Source: Clostridiales bacterium (lineage in GTDB: Bacteria; Bacillota; Clostridia; Christensenellales; Aristaeellaceae). From it: 64,000 nt of DNA. A program made the position numbers and the translations under genes. Numbering within the stretch: the stretch's first letter is position 1; each line of letters starts with the position of its first letter. This document shows, in pieces, positions 35,447 through 43,425 of the stretch. The stretch spans positions 1 to 64,000 of the forward strand of contig SFET01000015.1 in NCBI GenBank assembly GCA_004557125.1, read 5' to 3'. The notes below the pieces were generated by a model. That model was not told where the DNA came from, did not search any database, and saw only the letters and a list, made by a program, of their open reading frames with translations.

Positions 35447-36552
35447 CTGCCGCCGGTGCGCACCGGCAGGATCAGGTGCACATAGTCGCCGTCGCCCACG
35501 GGAGTGGCGATGCAGGGGGACACGGCGTTGTTGAAGTTCAGTTCGATGCTCTCGCCGTCGATGAAGCGCACCACGTCGGTGAGGTACTTCACATTGAAGG
35601 CGATGTTCAGGTCGGCACCCTCCTGGCGCACCGGCAGCTCCTCGCGCACGTCGCCGATCTGGGAGTGGGCCTCGATCACCATGCTGCCGCCCTCGATCTT
35701 CAGCATGATCAGGTTGTTGCTGCCCTCGCGGGCAATCAGCGCCGCGCGGTCGATGCACCTGCGGAAGGGATCCAGCTCCACCTCCACGCGCGTGGCGAAG
35801 GCCTTGGGCAGAATCTGCTTGTACTGCACGTACTCGCCCTCGATGAGGATGACGTAGATCTCGGTGTTCTCCAGCCTGATGTGCAGCTTGTTGCCGCCGA
35901 ATGACAGCTGGGCGAAGGCCTCCTCGTCGTCGGAGAGGAGTTTTCCGATCTCGCCCACCGCGCGGCCCGGAATGATCGCGGAGAACTTCTCCAAAACATC
36001 CGAGCACTTCGCCCGGCGCAGCGCCAGCCGGTAGCCGTCCAGCGCGACCATGGTCACGTCGCCGCCGCCGATCTCCAGCAGGCAGCCGGTGAGCACCTCG
36101 CGCATGTCGTCCTGGGCGATGGCGAATTCCGTCTTTTGGATCATGTCGCGCAGCATGTCCTGGGGCAAGGAGATTTCTCTTTCATCATCCATTTTGGGAA
36201 GCCGCGGGAACAGGTCCGCATCCTGACCGGAGATGTTCGTCCGCGAGGACGCGCTACGGATGGTAAATACGAAGCGGTTGTCCATGCGGATGTCCACCGT
36301 CTCGTCCGGAAGCCGGCGCACGATCTCGCTGAACAGCTTGCCCGGAACCACGCCCCGGCCCGGTTCGCTGATGTCCGCCGGAATGCGCGTGATGATGGTG
36401 ATGCGCTCGTCGGAGCAGGTGAGCGTCAGCTCCTCCATGTCCGTTTCAATCAATACGCCCTCCAGAATCTGATTGGTGGTGCGGTTGGCCAGGGCCTTCG
36501 TCGCAATCTGAAGCGCCTCGATCAGCTTGGATGTGGAACACGTGAACTGCAT
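35443..36552 (-). CDS. dnaN: DNA polymerase III beta subunit (sliding clamp)
   Basis: 369 aa. ATG 36552 follows AGGAGG; the frame above is open 93 bases but has no homology. Three copies of the clamp fold. Landmarks are MQFTCSTSKLIEALQIATKAL at the start and YVHLILPVRTGGR at the end, an extended version of the usual L-P-V/M-R terminus. It forms the ring that tethers the replicative polymerase. It is downstream of dnaA but separated by 529 bases of origin and repeats, and overlaps mnmE. Confidence 0.96.
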   Translation of the reverse strand: MQFTCSTSKLIEALQIATKALANRTTNQILEGVLIETDMEELTLTCSDERITIITRIPADISEPGRGVVPGKLFSEIVRRLPDETVDIRMDNRFVFTIRSASSRTNISGQDADLFPRLPKMDDEREISLPQDMLRDMIQKTEFAIAQDDMREVLTGCLLEIGGGDVTMVALDGYRLALRRAKCSDVLEKFSAIIPGRAVGEIGKLLSDDEEAFAQLSFGGNKLHIRLENTEIYVILIEGEYVQYKQILPKAFATRVEVELDPFRRCIDRAALIAREGSNNLIMLKIEGGSMVIEAHSQIGDVREELPVRQEGADLNIAFNVKYLTDVVRFIDGESIELNFNNAVSPCIATPVGDGDYVHLILPVRTGGR

Positions 36553-36569
36553 GTGATTGCCTCCTGTCG

Positions 36570-36731
36570 CCAAAATTGAATTACAGTATAAATAATTTAA
36601 GTAGTCGTCGGAGTAGGGCTGTGGACAATGTGGATAAACTCCCAAAACGCCTGTGCCGCAGCGCTTTTGGGCCTCCTTTTTATCAACAGCGCCCGTGGAC
36701 TGTGGGTGGACAAGCCACCATGTTGTACACA
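36570..36731. other. oriC segment 1: DnaA boxes and AT-rich unwinding element (dnaA-dnaN gap)
   Basis: Perfect DnaA box TGTGGATAA (36629-36637) directly abuts TGTGGACAA (36620-36628), one mismatch. Weaker boxes are TTATCAACA (36680-36688) and TTGTACACA (36723-36731). Left of the tandem boxes is a GC spacer, then AT-rich DNA (36570-36603). Read 3'-to-5' on the plus strand from the boxes outward, this region gives GAT GAG GCT GCT GAT GAA, which resembles DnaA-trio motifs leading into the duplex-unwinding element of Bacillus-type origins. Confidence 0.8.
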
Positions 36732-36734
36732 GGG

Positions 36735-37078
36735 GGGCTACGCTTAGGGCTCCGCCCTAAGAACCCGCTTAAGGGCATGATGCCCTTAAGAATCCCCATA
36801 TAGCGCGCATTGCGCGCAGAAAACTAATTATTATGAATTCTGTTCCTCACGAATCAGAACAGCATTCCGGTCGTCGTGCAACTATGATAATTTTTATACA
36901 GAGGGTTCCAAGGGGAATCATTCCCCTTATAGCAGTCGCGCTACTGCGCCTTGCGCAAGCGCGACCAGCCGCCGGGAAATTTTCAATTTCCTCGGCGCGC
37001 TGCCGGCCGCTGCAAAGCATTGCAGTGCGGCCGGTGCGTTAAGCGGGGGTTATAGGGGGCGGCGCCCCCTAAGCGTAA
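36735..37078. repeat. Family A three-hairpin repeat, inverted pair, inside the dnaA-dnaN origin gap
   Basis: The left module has hairpins TTAGGGC/GCCCTAA, TTAAGGGCAT/ATGCCCTTAA and GCGCGC/GCGCGC (36749-36821). The right module is reversed and has extra palindromes: AAGGGGAAT/ATTCCCCTT (36909-36929), then GCAGTCGCGCTACTGCGC-type and GCCGGCCGCTGC-type hairpins (36931-37045), then AGGGGGCG/CGCCCCCT. The internal GC-rich palindromes match those in the groES-groEL copy (8697-8735) almost base for base. About 65% of the dnaA-dnaN gap is this element. Confidence 0.85.
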
Positions 37079-37081
37079 CCC

Positions 37082-38395
37082 CTACCCGTTTTTGACCATC
37101 GCGGCCAGTTCCTCGATGCGCTTTTTGAAGGAGAAGTTGTTTTTCATCTCCTCGGCGATCTTGTCGCAGCCGTGCATGACGGTGGTATGGTCGCGACCGC
37201 CGAAGGCGCGGCCGATGTTGGTGGTGGAGAGCTGGGTGAGGTCGCGGCAGAGGTACATGGCGATCTGCCGGGGCATGGCGATATCGCGGCTGCGCTTCTT
37301 GGAGACCACGTCCTCCTGGGTGACGCCGTACTGGTCGCAGACCACGGAGATGATGAGCTCGGGGGTGATGCGCCGGCCCTCCTGGGACTTCATCAGCTGG
37401 GACAGGGAATTCTGGGCGAATTCCAGGGTGATGGTCGTGCCCATCAGCTGACACTGGGCGCTCAGGCGGGTGAGCGTGCCCTCCAGCTCGCGAATGTTGG
37501 ATTCCACGTGGGAGGCGATGTAGTCGATCACGTCGTCGGAGACGTCGATGCCCTCCTCATCGGCCTTTTTGCGTAGGATGGCCACGCGGGTCTCGTAATC
37601 GGGCTTCTGGATGTCTACGATCAGCCCCCACTCGAAGCGGGAGCGCAGGCGATCCTCGATGGTGGGGATGTCCTTGGGCGGCCGGTCGGAGGAGATGATG
37701 ATCTGCTTGCCCTTGGTGTGCAGGTCGTTGAAGGTGTGGAAGAACTCCTCCTGTGTGGACTTCGTCCGGGAGAGGAACTGAATGTCGTCCACCATCAGCA
37801 CGTCCACGTTGCGCATGCGGTTGCGCAGCTCGGCAGTGCCCTTCTTCTGCACGATGGCGTCGATCAGCTCGTTGGTGAAGTTCTCCGAGGAGGTCAGGAG
37901 CACGTTCTTGCCCGGATCCGCGGCCAGAATGTAGTTGCCGATGGCGTTCATCAGGTGAGTCTTGCCCAGGCCCACGCTTCCGTAGATGAACAGCGGATTG
38001 TAGGCCGCGCTGGGCTCCTCCGCCACGGCGAGGGCCGCCGCATAGGCAAAGCTGTTGCTGGGTCCGACCACGAAGTTCTCGAAGCTGTACTTCGGGTTCA
38101 GCGAGGTCTGCTTCACCTCGCTCTGCTGCCGTTCCAGCTCCTCCCTGGTGAAAAACTCCAATTCATAGCTGCGGCCGAAGCTCAGCCGCAGCATGTTGTA
38201 GAGATCCGTATAGTAGCGCTGTTTGACGTGGTTCAGCGTGAAGGAATTGTCCACCTGAATCCGTATGGCGTCCGCTGTCACCGCGTACAGCTGCAGCGGC
38301 TTGATCCAGGTGCTGAAGGAGATGGGAATCAGGTTGTCCTCCAGCAGCTTGATCGCCTTGTCCCATGCTTCCTTTTGTTCGGGCGTGTAGTTCAT
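37082..38395 (-). CDS. dnaA: Chromosomal replication initiator DnaA
   Basis: 437 aa. ATG 38395 follows GGAGG; the longer open frame to 38641 runs through DnaA boxes and is rejected. It has domain I (WDKAIKLLEDNLIPISFSTWIKPL), Walker A GSVGLGKTHL, Walker B VLMVDDIQFL, and domain IV GRAFGGRDHTTVMHGCDKI, which reads DnaA boxes. It opens oriC. The promoter is at 38528-38556, and its leader contains three perfect DnaA boxes, so autoregulation is likely. Confidence 0.98.
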   Translation of the reverse strand: MNYTPEQKEAWDKAIKLLEDNLIPISFSTWIKPLQLYAVTADAIRIQVDNSFTLNHVKQRYYTDLYNMLRLSFGRSYELEFFTREELERQQSEVKQTSLNPKYSFENFVVGPSNSFAYAAALAVAEEPSAAYNPLFIYGSVGLGKTHLMNAIGNYILAADPGKNVLLTSSENFTNELIDAIVQKKGTAELRNRMRNVDVLMVDDIQFLSRTKSTQEEFFHTFNDLHTKGKQIIISSDRPPKDIPTIEDRLRSRFEWGLIVDIQKPDYETRVAILRKKADEEGIDVSDDVIDYIASHVESNIRELEGTLTRLSAQCQLMGTTITLEFAQNSLSQLMKSQEGRRITPELIISVVCDQYGVTQEDVVSKKRSRDIAMPRQIAMYLCRDLTQLSTTNIGRAFGGRDHTTVMHGCDKIAEEMKNNFSFKKRIEELAAMVKNG

Positions 38396-38465
38396 GCTTC
38401 CTCCATTGTGCGTTTGTGAATGCTTTTCGACAAAGCCGACGGCCAATGCACCCCAAAACCTGATT

Positions 38466-38742
38466 TTATCCACATTTTTTTCACAAACTGTGGATAAAAC
38501 GAGAAATTTTGTGGATAATGTGACTCTATTGTAGCAGACACAGGGTGCGATTGCAATAGGATTTTTGGAAATTTCGGAAAATGTCGAATTGATCCAAAAA
38601 ATGCCAAGATTTTGGTGCAGCCGAAGCCGGAATCGGAGCAATCGCTTGCAGATGCATCTGAAAAGCGCACAATTGAGGCTCTGCGGCGGCGATCCACCGC
38701 CTGTCTACCGATTTTGCCCAGCCTATCCACAGCTTATCAACA
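38466..38742. other. oriC segment 2: DnaA-box cluster upstream of dnaA
   Basis: Three perfect boxes: TTATCCACA (38466-38474), TGTGGATAA (38489-38497, opposite orientation) and TGTGGATAA (38510-38518). Weaker boxes: CTATCCACA (38723-38731) and TTATCAACA (38734-38742). With the dnaA-dnaN cluster this gives a bipartite origin flanking dnaA, as in Bacillus and Helicobacter. The region 38396-38824 has no gene except the dnaA leader, these boxes and the terminator below. Confidence 0.9.
38528..38556 (-). promoter_or_regulatory. dnaA promoter
   Basis: Minus strand: -35 TTGCAA (38556-38551), spacer 17, -10 TACAAT (38533-38528). Transcripts start near 38521, so all three perfect DnaA boxes lie immediately downstream. 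Confidence 0.75.
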
Positions 38743-38765
38743 GAGGCTATTCGCTTGAACGGACG

Positions 38766-38794
38766 CAAAAGCGGACGGGATTCATCCCGTCCGC
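38766..38794 (-). terminator. Terminator of the sigma/GH127 operon
   Basis: 10-bp stem GCGGACGGGA (38771-38780)/TCCCGTCCGC (38785-38794) with a TTCA loop, followed on the minus strand by TTTTGC. It shields dnaA from the minus-strand operon ending at 38825. Confidence 0.82.
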
Positions 38795-38824
38795 AGAATT
38801 GCAGCATCGCATTGATCTGCCGCA

Positions 38825-40771
38825 TCAGAACTTGTCCTTCGCGGTCTCCTCGCGCAGCACGCCGATGGGGAACTCCACGATGCGCAGCGGCGATTCGCCG
38901 TAGGGAACCAGCTCCAGAATGTCCAGGGCGCTGCGGGAGAGCTTGGGCACCATGGGCACCGGCGCGCAGTTTGCGCCGTCCATGGGCCAGTCGATCTTCG
39001 CGGCCTTCACCATCACGCCCACGGCGCTCTCGCCACAGCCGAAGGCGGAGATGTCCTCCTCGATCTGGATCAGCTTCATCGGCTCGTCGCGCACCAGCGC
39101 GCGGTTCCACGCGTCGGCGGTGGATGCGCACAGGCCCGCTTCACTTTCGCTCCACTGAACCTCCGGACGCAGCGCCATCAGCAGCGGGCCGACCTCTACC
39201 GCACCGGACTGGTGGTACCAGCGGGAGATGCGCGGCACGGCGGGCATCTCCAGGCGGATCACGTCGCCGGCGGACCACCTGCGGCGGATGCAGGCGCTCT
39301 CGTTGGCGCGCACCTGCATGATCTCGCCGTCGGGCAGGTAGATCATGCTCTGTCTGGCCCAGAAGGGGATGCGCAGGTACAGCGGGAAATCCGCGCTCTG
39401 CTTCACGGACACGGTGATCTCCACGTTCTGGGTGAAGGGATAGCCGCCGGAGACCCGGATGCGCGCGGGCACGCCGTCCAGCACGGCGCGCACGGTGCAG
39501 GGGGCGTAGCTGACGGCAGCCAGACCGCCGTCGTTGGTGGCGTACCACAGCGAGGATGCAAACTTCGCCCAGGCCTGGTGGCTGGCGGCACAGTCCAGAT
39601 CGTTCTGAGCCGTACGGAAGAGGTTTGCGTCATCGCCCTCGCTGTACCACTTGCGCCTGTCGGCGGAGATCTTCACCTGATTGGTCTGCTGGATCCGCTG
39701 GTAGCGCTTCATGTCGGGGGTGAAGGCGGCGGGCAGGGCGTTGTAGGCCAGCTTCTCCAGAATGTCGCTGGGATCCGGGCCGAAGTCGCCGATGCCGATC
39801 AGCGTCTCCAGCGTGTTCATCATCTCCACGATGGCCTGCAGGCTGTTGCCCTGGGTGGGGTTCGCGCCGTTGATGTGGGAATCGCAGCTGAACATGCCGT
39901 TGGCGGTGCCGTGGTGCTTCATCAGCTTCTCCCAGCCGAAGCGGAAGCCGCCCTGCTCCTTGAAGCCGCTCTTGAACAGGTTGATCACGCCTGGGGCCTT
40001 CAGGCCGAAGGCCAGGTTCACGCCCTGGGTCTGGTGGAACTGGCTGTGGAAGTAGGGGCGCTTCACGCCCTCCAGCGGCTCGTCCTTCTCCTCCCCCAGC
40101 GCCTCGCGCAGGCGCTCCCAGCGCTGGGATTTGCTCATGGGCATGGCGTTGGAGAAGGTGTGGAAGAAGTTCGGCCAGTCGATGGTCTGATCCTTCAGCT
40201 TCCGGCACAGCTCAATCAGGTACTTCTGGCCGGTGATGTTGTACAGCCACAGCGCGATCTCCATGTTCTCCGCGCCGCGCGCCACCGCCCACTCCTTCAG
40301 CGGATGGTCGGTCAGATTCTTGTACTCGTACTTGAAGAAGCGATCCATCAGCACCAGCACGCGCTTGTCGTTGCTGGCGGTGAAGTAGCTGCGCAGCGCG
40401 CGCAGGGCCAGCATTAGCGGCCAGTAATCGTCGTTGTCCTCGGGACCGAACCAGCCGTCCTCGCGCTGGCTGGCGAGGATCCACTCCACCATGCGGGTGG
40501 CGCGGTTCTTGTACTCCTCGTTGCCCAGCGTCCAGCCCAGGGCAATGATGCCCTCGAGGTAGTAGATGGAACGGGTGAGATCGCCGTCCGCAGCGGGAAT
40601 CCATTCGCCGCTGGCGGTCAGCTCCGGACAGACGTCCGCGAAGTCGCGGGTGATGCCCTCGGCCTGGGCGCGGATCTGATCCAGCAGCCAGTCCTCCGGG
40701 TGGATGGAGCCCATCGGCAGCGGAGAGAGGGTGTTCGGCGTCAGCGGGGTCTTGTTGAAGATCGGTTTCAT
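38825..40771 (-). CDS. GH127/DUF1680-like protein (beta-L-arabinofuranosidase family), catalytic residues altered
   Basis: 648 aa, close to family length. The N-terminal (alpha/alpha)6 domain (WLLDQIRAQAEGITRDFADV...YLEGIIALGWTLGN) and later GYPFTQNVEITVSVKQSADFPLYLRIPFWA are clear DUF1680 features. In characterised GH127 enzymes the zinc site and nucleophile are expected as a D-E-H motif, T-E-x-C, and C-C. Here the aligned positions appear as DSH (297-299), NSLQ (309-312) and DC (393-394). The usual acid/base Glu, the Glu and Cys ligands and the nucleophilic Cys seem absent. It may be an inactive or repurposed family member. It overlaps the upstream methyltransferase gene by four bases. Confidence 0.8.
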   Translation of the reverse strand: MKPIFNKTPLTPNTLSPLPMGSIHPEDWLLDQIRAQAEGITRDFADVCPELTASGEWIPAADGDLTRSIYYLEGIIALGWTLGNEEYKNRATRMVEWILASQREDGWFGPEDNDDYWPLMLALRALRSYFTASNDKRVLVLMDRFFKYEYKNLTDHPLKEWAVARGAENMEIALWLYNITGQKYLIELCRKLKDQTIDWPNFFHTFSNAMPMSKSQRWERLREALGEEKDEPLEGVKRPYFHSQFHQTQGVNLAFGLKAPGVINLFKSGFKEQGGFRFGWEKLMKHHGTANGMFSCDSHINGANPTQGNSLQAIVEMMNTLETLIGIGDFGPDPSDILEKLAYNALPAAFTPDMKRYQRIQQTNQVKISADRRKWYSEGDDANLFRTAQNDLDCAASHQAWAKFASSLWYATNDGGLAAVSYAPCTVRAVLDGVPARIRVSGGYPFTQNVEITVSVKQSADFPLYLRIPFWARQSMIYLPDGEIMQVRANESACIRRRWSAGDVIRLEMPAVPRISRWYHQSGAVEVGPLLMALRPEVQWSESEAGLCASTADAWNRALVRDEPMKLIQIEEDISAFGCGESAVGVMVKAAKIDWPMDGANCAPVPMVPKLSRSALDILELVPYGESPLRIVEFPIGVLREETAKDKF

Positions 40772-41991
40772 TTATCTGCACCTCGTTGTTTGGAGCGTTG
40801 CTTGTTCTTGGGGTGGTATTTGGAGCCGTTTCCTCCCGTGCCTTCGCGCTTGCGGGCTTCCTCAGGCTTGCCCGGCTCGAAGATGTGGTACTCGCACTCG
40901 ATGCGCCCGTTGTAGTAGCGCCTGCGTCGGGTGGCCCGACGGCCGTACTCCCGCTCGAAGCCCATGTCCGCCGTGAAGGCGCACAGCGACCAGCCCGGAT
41001 TGCGCTCCTGCAGCTTGCCCAGCTGCCGCGCCACCGCGTGGGCCGCGCGGATGTTGTCCAGGCGCTCGCCGTAGGGCGGGTTGCACACGAACACGCCCGG
41101 CTCGCCGGAGAGCGTCACGTCGCGCAGGTCTTTGACCTCCAGCTCGATCCGCCCCGCCAGTCCCGCCTGCTTCACGTGCCTGCGGGCCAGCTCGATGGCC
41201 TCGGGGTCGATGTCCGAGCCGCAGATGCGAATCTCGCGCTTGCTGGCCTCCTCGTACTTCAGCTTGGCCTCCGTGCGGATTTTGCGCAGCTCCTCGTGGG
41301 GCACGCAGGGCCAGGCCTCCATGGCGAAGGATCGGGTCAGTCCCGGCGCGCGGCCCAGGGCGATGAACGCCGCCTCCACCAGCAGCGTGCCCGTGCCGCA
41401 GCAGGGGTCGTACAGCCGCTGCCAGGGGTGCCAGCCGGATTGCAGGATCAGCGCCGCCGCCAGGGTCTCGCGGATGGGGGCCTCGCCGTTCCAGGTGCGG
41501 TAGCCGCGCTTGGACAGCGCGTCGCCGGAGGAATCCATGCATACCGTGACCATGTCGTCGCGGATGGAGATGTCGATCTGGAACAGCGCGCCGGTCTCGT
41601 CGAACCAGTCCAGACCGTAGGCGCTCTTCATGCGCTCCACCATGGCGCGCTTGGAGATCTTCTGCACGTCCGACGGGCTCATCAGCGTGGATTTGACGCA
41701 CTTGGCCCGGATGGGAAAGCGCGCGTCCTCGGGCAGGAACTTCTCCCACTCGATTTTCTTTATGCCCTGGAACAGCTCCTCGTAGGTGACGGCCCTGAAC
41801 CTGTCCATCACCAGCAGGATGCGGTCGCAGGTGCGCAGCCACAGGTTTGCACGGAAGGCGTCCTCAAAGCTGCCCTCGAACATCGCGCCGCCGATGTCCA
41901 TCACCTGTACGTTCTGCATGCCCAGCCGCTTCAGATCCCGGCCGGTCATGCCCTCCATGCCGAACGCGGCGCTTGCAATCCATTTCATCAT
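40768..41991 (-). CDS. THUMP-domain class I RNA methyltransferase (RlmL/YpsC-like)
   Basis: 407 aa. N-terminal ferredoxin-like and THUMP domain (about 1-155), then a Rossmann methyltransferase with SAM motif YDPCCGTGTLLVEAAF and the N6/N2-guanine-type catalytic motif NPPYGERL. It resembles the N-terminal half of E. coli RlmL and Bacillus YpsC, which methylate G2445 of 23S rRNA (m2G). A basic tail (KPEEARKREG...KNKQRSKQRGADK) probably binds RNA. It starts 22 bases after the sigma factor gene and overlaps the GH127-like gene by four bases. Confidence 0.88.
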   Translation of the reverse strand: MMKWIASAAFGMEGMTGRDLKRLGMQNVQVMDIGGAMFEGSFEDAFRANLWLRTCDRILLVMDRFRAVTYEELFQGIKKIEWEKFLPEDARFPIRAKCVKSTLMSPSDVQKISKRAMVERMKSAYGLDWFDETGALFQIDISIRDDMVTVCMDSSGDALSKRGYRTWNGEAPIRETLAAALILQSGWHPWQRLYDPCCGTGTLLVEAAFIALGRAPGLTRSFAMEAWPCVPHEELRKIRTEAKLKYEEASKREIRICGSDIDPEAIELARRHVKQAGLAGRIELEVKDLRDVTLSGEPGVFVCNPPYGERLDNIRAAHAVARQLGKLQERNPGWSLCAFTADMGFEREYGRRATRRRRYYNGRIECEYHIFEPGKPEEARKREGTGGNGSKYHPKNKQRSKQRGADK

Positions 41992-42013
41992 TCAATCGAA
42001 CTCCGTTTATCCA

Positions 42014-42766
42014 TTAATCGGAAGTGACCAGCTGCCGCAGCCTTTCCAGCGCGCTTCGCTCCGTTCGGGAAACCGACATCTGGGAGACGCCGGTGCGCTG
42101 GGCCACCTCCCGCTGGGAGAGGTTTTCGAAGAAGCGCAGCCGGATCACCTCCTGCTGCTTGGGCGTCAGCTGATCCATGCTGCGCCTGAGCAAATCCGCG
42201 TTTTCGAACTCGGAATAGCCCTTCTCCTCCGTGCCGATGGCCTGGCGCAGGGTCAGATCCTCGTCCTCGTCCACCGTCTGCTGATCCAGGGAGACGGGCT
42301 GCATGCTGGCGGCCTCCAGACCCTCCAGCACCTCGTCCTCGGTAAGATTTGCATGTACGGCGATCTCATCCACCCTTGGCGAGCGGCTCAGCTGCTGGGT
42401 CAGCTCCTGGCGCGCGCTCTCCACCAGCCGGATCAGCTCGGTGCTGCGCCGGGGCGGACGGATCGTGCGGCTCTTGTCCCGGAAGTAGTTCTTCACTTCG
42501 CCCACCATGCCGGGGGTCACGAAGCTGGACAGCTGGATGCCGCGCTCCGGGTCGTATCTTCCGATGGCCTTGAACAGCGCCAGGGATGCGACCTGGTACA
42601 GATCGTCGTAATCCACGCCGCGCCCGGAAAACTTGCGCGCGATGATCTCCGCGATGTACAGGTGGGCCTCCACCAGCCGGTCGCGGTACTCCGGAAGATG
42701 GGTTTCGTTCCACAGCCGAAGCAGCCGTTTGATCTCATCGCCCGGAAGCCGTTGCATGTTCCGCAT
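42014..42766 (-). CDS. RNA polymerase sigma factor, SigB/SigF/SigG type
   Basis: 250 aa. ATG 42766 follows GAGGTGG. Regions 2 to 4 are all present: DYDDLYQVASLALFKAIGRYDPERGIQLSSFVTPGMVGEVKNYFRD (region 2), SRSPRVDEIAVHANLTEDEVLEGL (region 3) and LTPKQQEVIRLRFFENLSQREVAQRTGVSQMSVSRTERSAL (region 4). It resembles general-stress SigB more than SigF (conserved RYDP and region 3 style). The preceding gene is an RsbW-like anti-sigma factor, ending 11 bases upstream; no anti-anti-sigma (RsbV/SpoIIAA) gene is adjacent. It heads a four-gene operon with the anti-sigma, a methyltransferase and a GH127-like protein. Confidence 0.9.
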   Translation of the reverse strand: MRNMQRLPGDEIKRLLRLWNETHLPEYRDRLVEAHLYIAEIIARKFSGRGVDYDDLYQVASLALFKAIGRYDPERGIQLSSFVTPGMVGEVKNYFRDKSRTIRPPRRSTELIRLVESARQELTQQLSRSPRVDEIAVHANLTEDEVLEGLEAASMQPVSLDQQTVDEDEDLTLRQAIGTEEKGYSEFENADLLRRSMDQLTPKQQEVIRLRFFENLSQREVAQRTGVSQMSVSRTERSALERLRQLVTSD

Positions 42767-42777
42767 TCAGCGCCACC

Positions 42778-43167
42778 TCACATGCTCAGGGCGATGCGCA
42801 GCTCCACTGCGCCGATTGCGTCGCCGCGCATGCACATGTCCACGCCGTCCACCAACGATTCCAGAATGCAGCGCACCACGCCCATCTCGTCGGGATTGGC
42901 CGCGCCGGTGCATTCGCCGTCGCCGCAGATGCGGATTCTGAGGAAATCCTGCTCCTCCTCGAAGCGCAGGCACAGCCGATGGATGTCGCCGCCGCCGATC
43001 AGGCAGTTGCAGGCCTCCTCGACGGCCATCTTCACATCGTCCATGCGATCCACGGTGAGCCCCGCGCGGGTGACCACGCCCGCAGTTGTCAGCCGCAGCA
43101 CCAGCATCATGCTCTGCTCTGCGGGCAGATTCAGTTCCACCGGCTCCTTCAATCGGACTTCTCGCAA
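42778..43167 (-). CDS. Anti-sigma factor, RsbW/SpoIIAB-like GHKL ATPase (divergent)
   Basis: 129 aa, shorter than SpoIIAB (about 146). The N box is recognisable (MAVEEACNCLIGGG for the usual EAxTNAxxH), but the DxGxG box is reduced to GDGECTG and the later G2 box is not evident, so nucleotide binding may be weak. As expected for such pairs, it lies directly upstream of its cognate sigma factor with an 11-base gap. It would hold the sigma factor inactive until an anti-anti-sigma partner encoded elsewhere releases it. Confidence 0.75.
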   Translation of the reverse strand: MREVRLKEPVELNLPAEQSMMLVLRLTTAGVVTRAGLTVDRMDDVKMAVEEACNCLIGGGDIHRLCLRFEEEQDFLRIRICGDGECTGAANPDEMGVVRCILESLVDGVDMCMRGDAIGAVELRIALSM

Positions 43168-43249
43168 GAAATTTCCCCTCGATTCATAGCTCCATCCGGC
43201 ACAGCAGCGCCGGCGAATATTTCAAATTCTCCCTAATTTACCACTTTTA

Positions 43250-43278
43250 ATTATAAATGAAAAAACAGCCTTCGGCAA
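43250..43278 (-). promoter_or_regulatory. Promoter of the anti-sigma/sigma operon
   Basis: Minus strand: -35 TTGCCG (43278-43273), spacer 17, consensus -10 TATAAT (43255-43250). Whether a second, SigB-type promoter is present could not be decided by eye. Confidence 0.6.
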
Positions 43279-43425
43279 GGTTTTTCCCCTTGAAATGTCT
43301 GGCAAATCGAGAATTTAATACGCCTGCCCAATTGCAATCATGAATGCTTCGCCGCCTTGACAGATGCGCGCCGGCGGTGGATAATAGGATTGATCGCGAC
43401 GAAAAATGCACTCGGGAGGCGCGCC

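Noticed and set aside
36531..36552. CACGTGAA at the dnaN start as a fourth parS site
   Set aside because: The 16-mer around it is not palindromic and matches parS at under 12 positions; it encodes part of the dnaN start (ACACGTGAACTGCAT).
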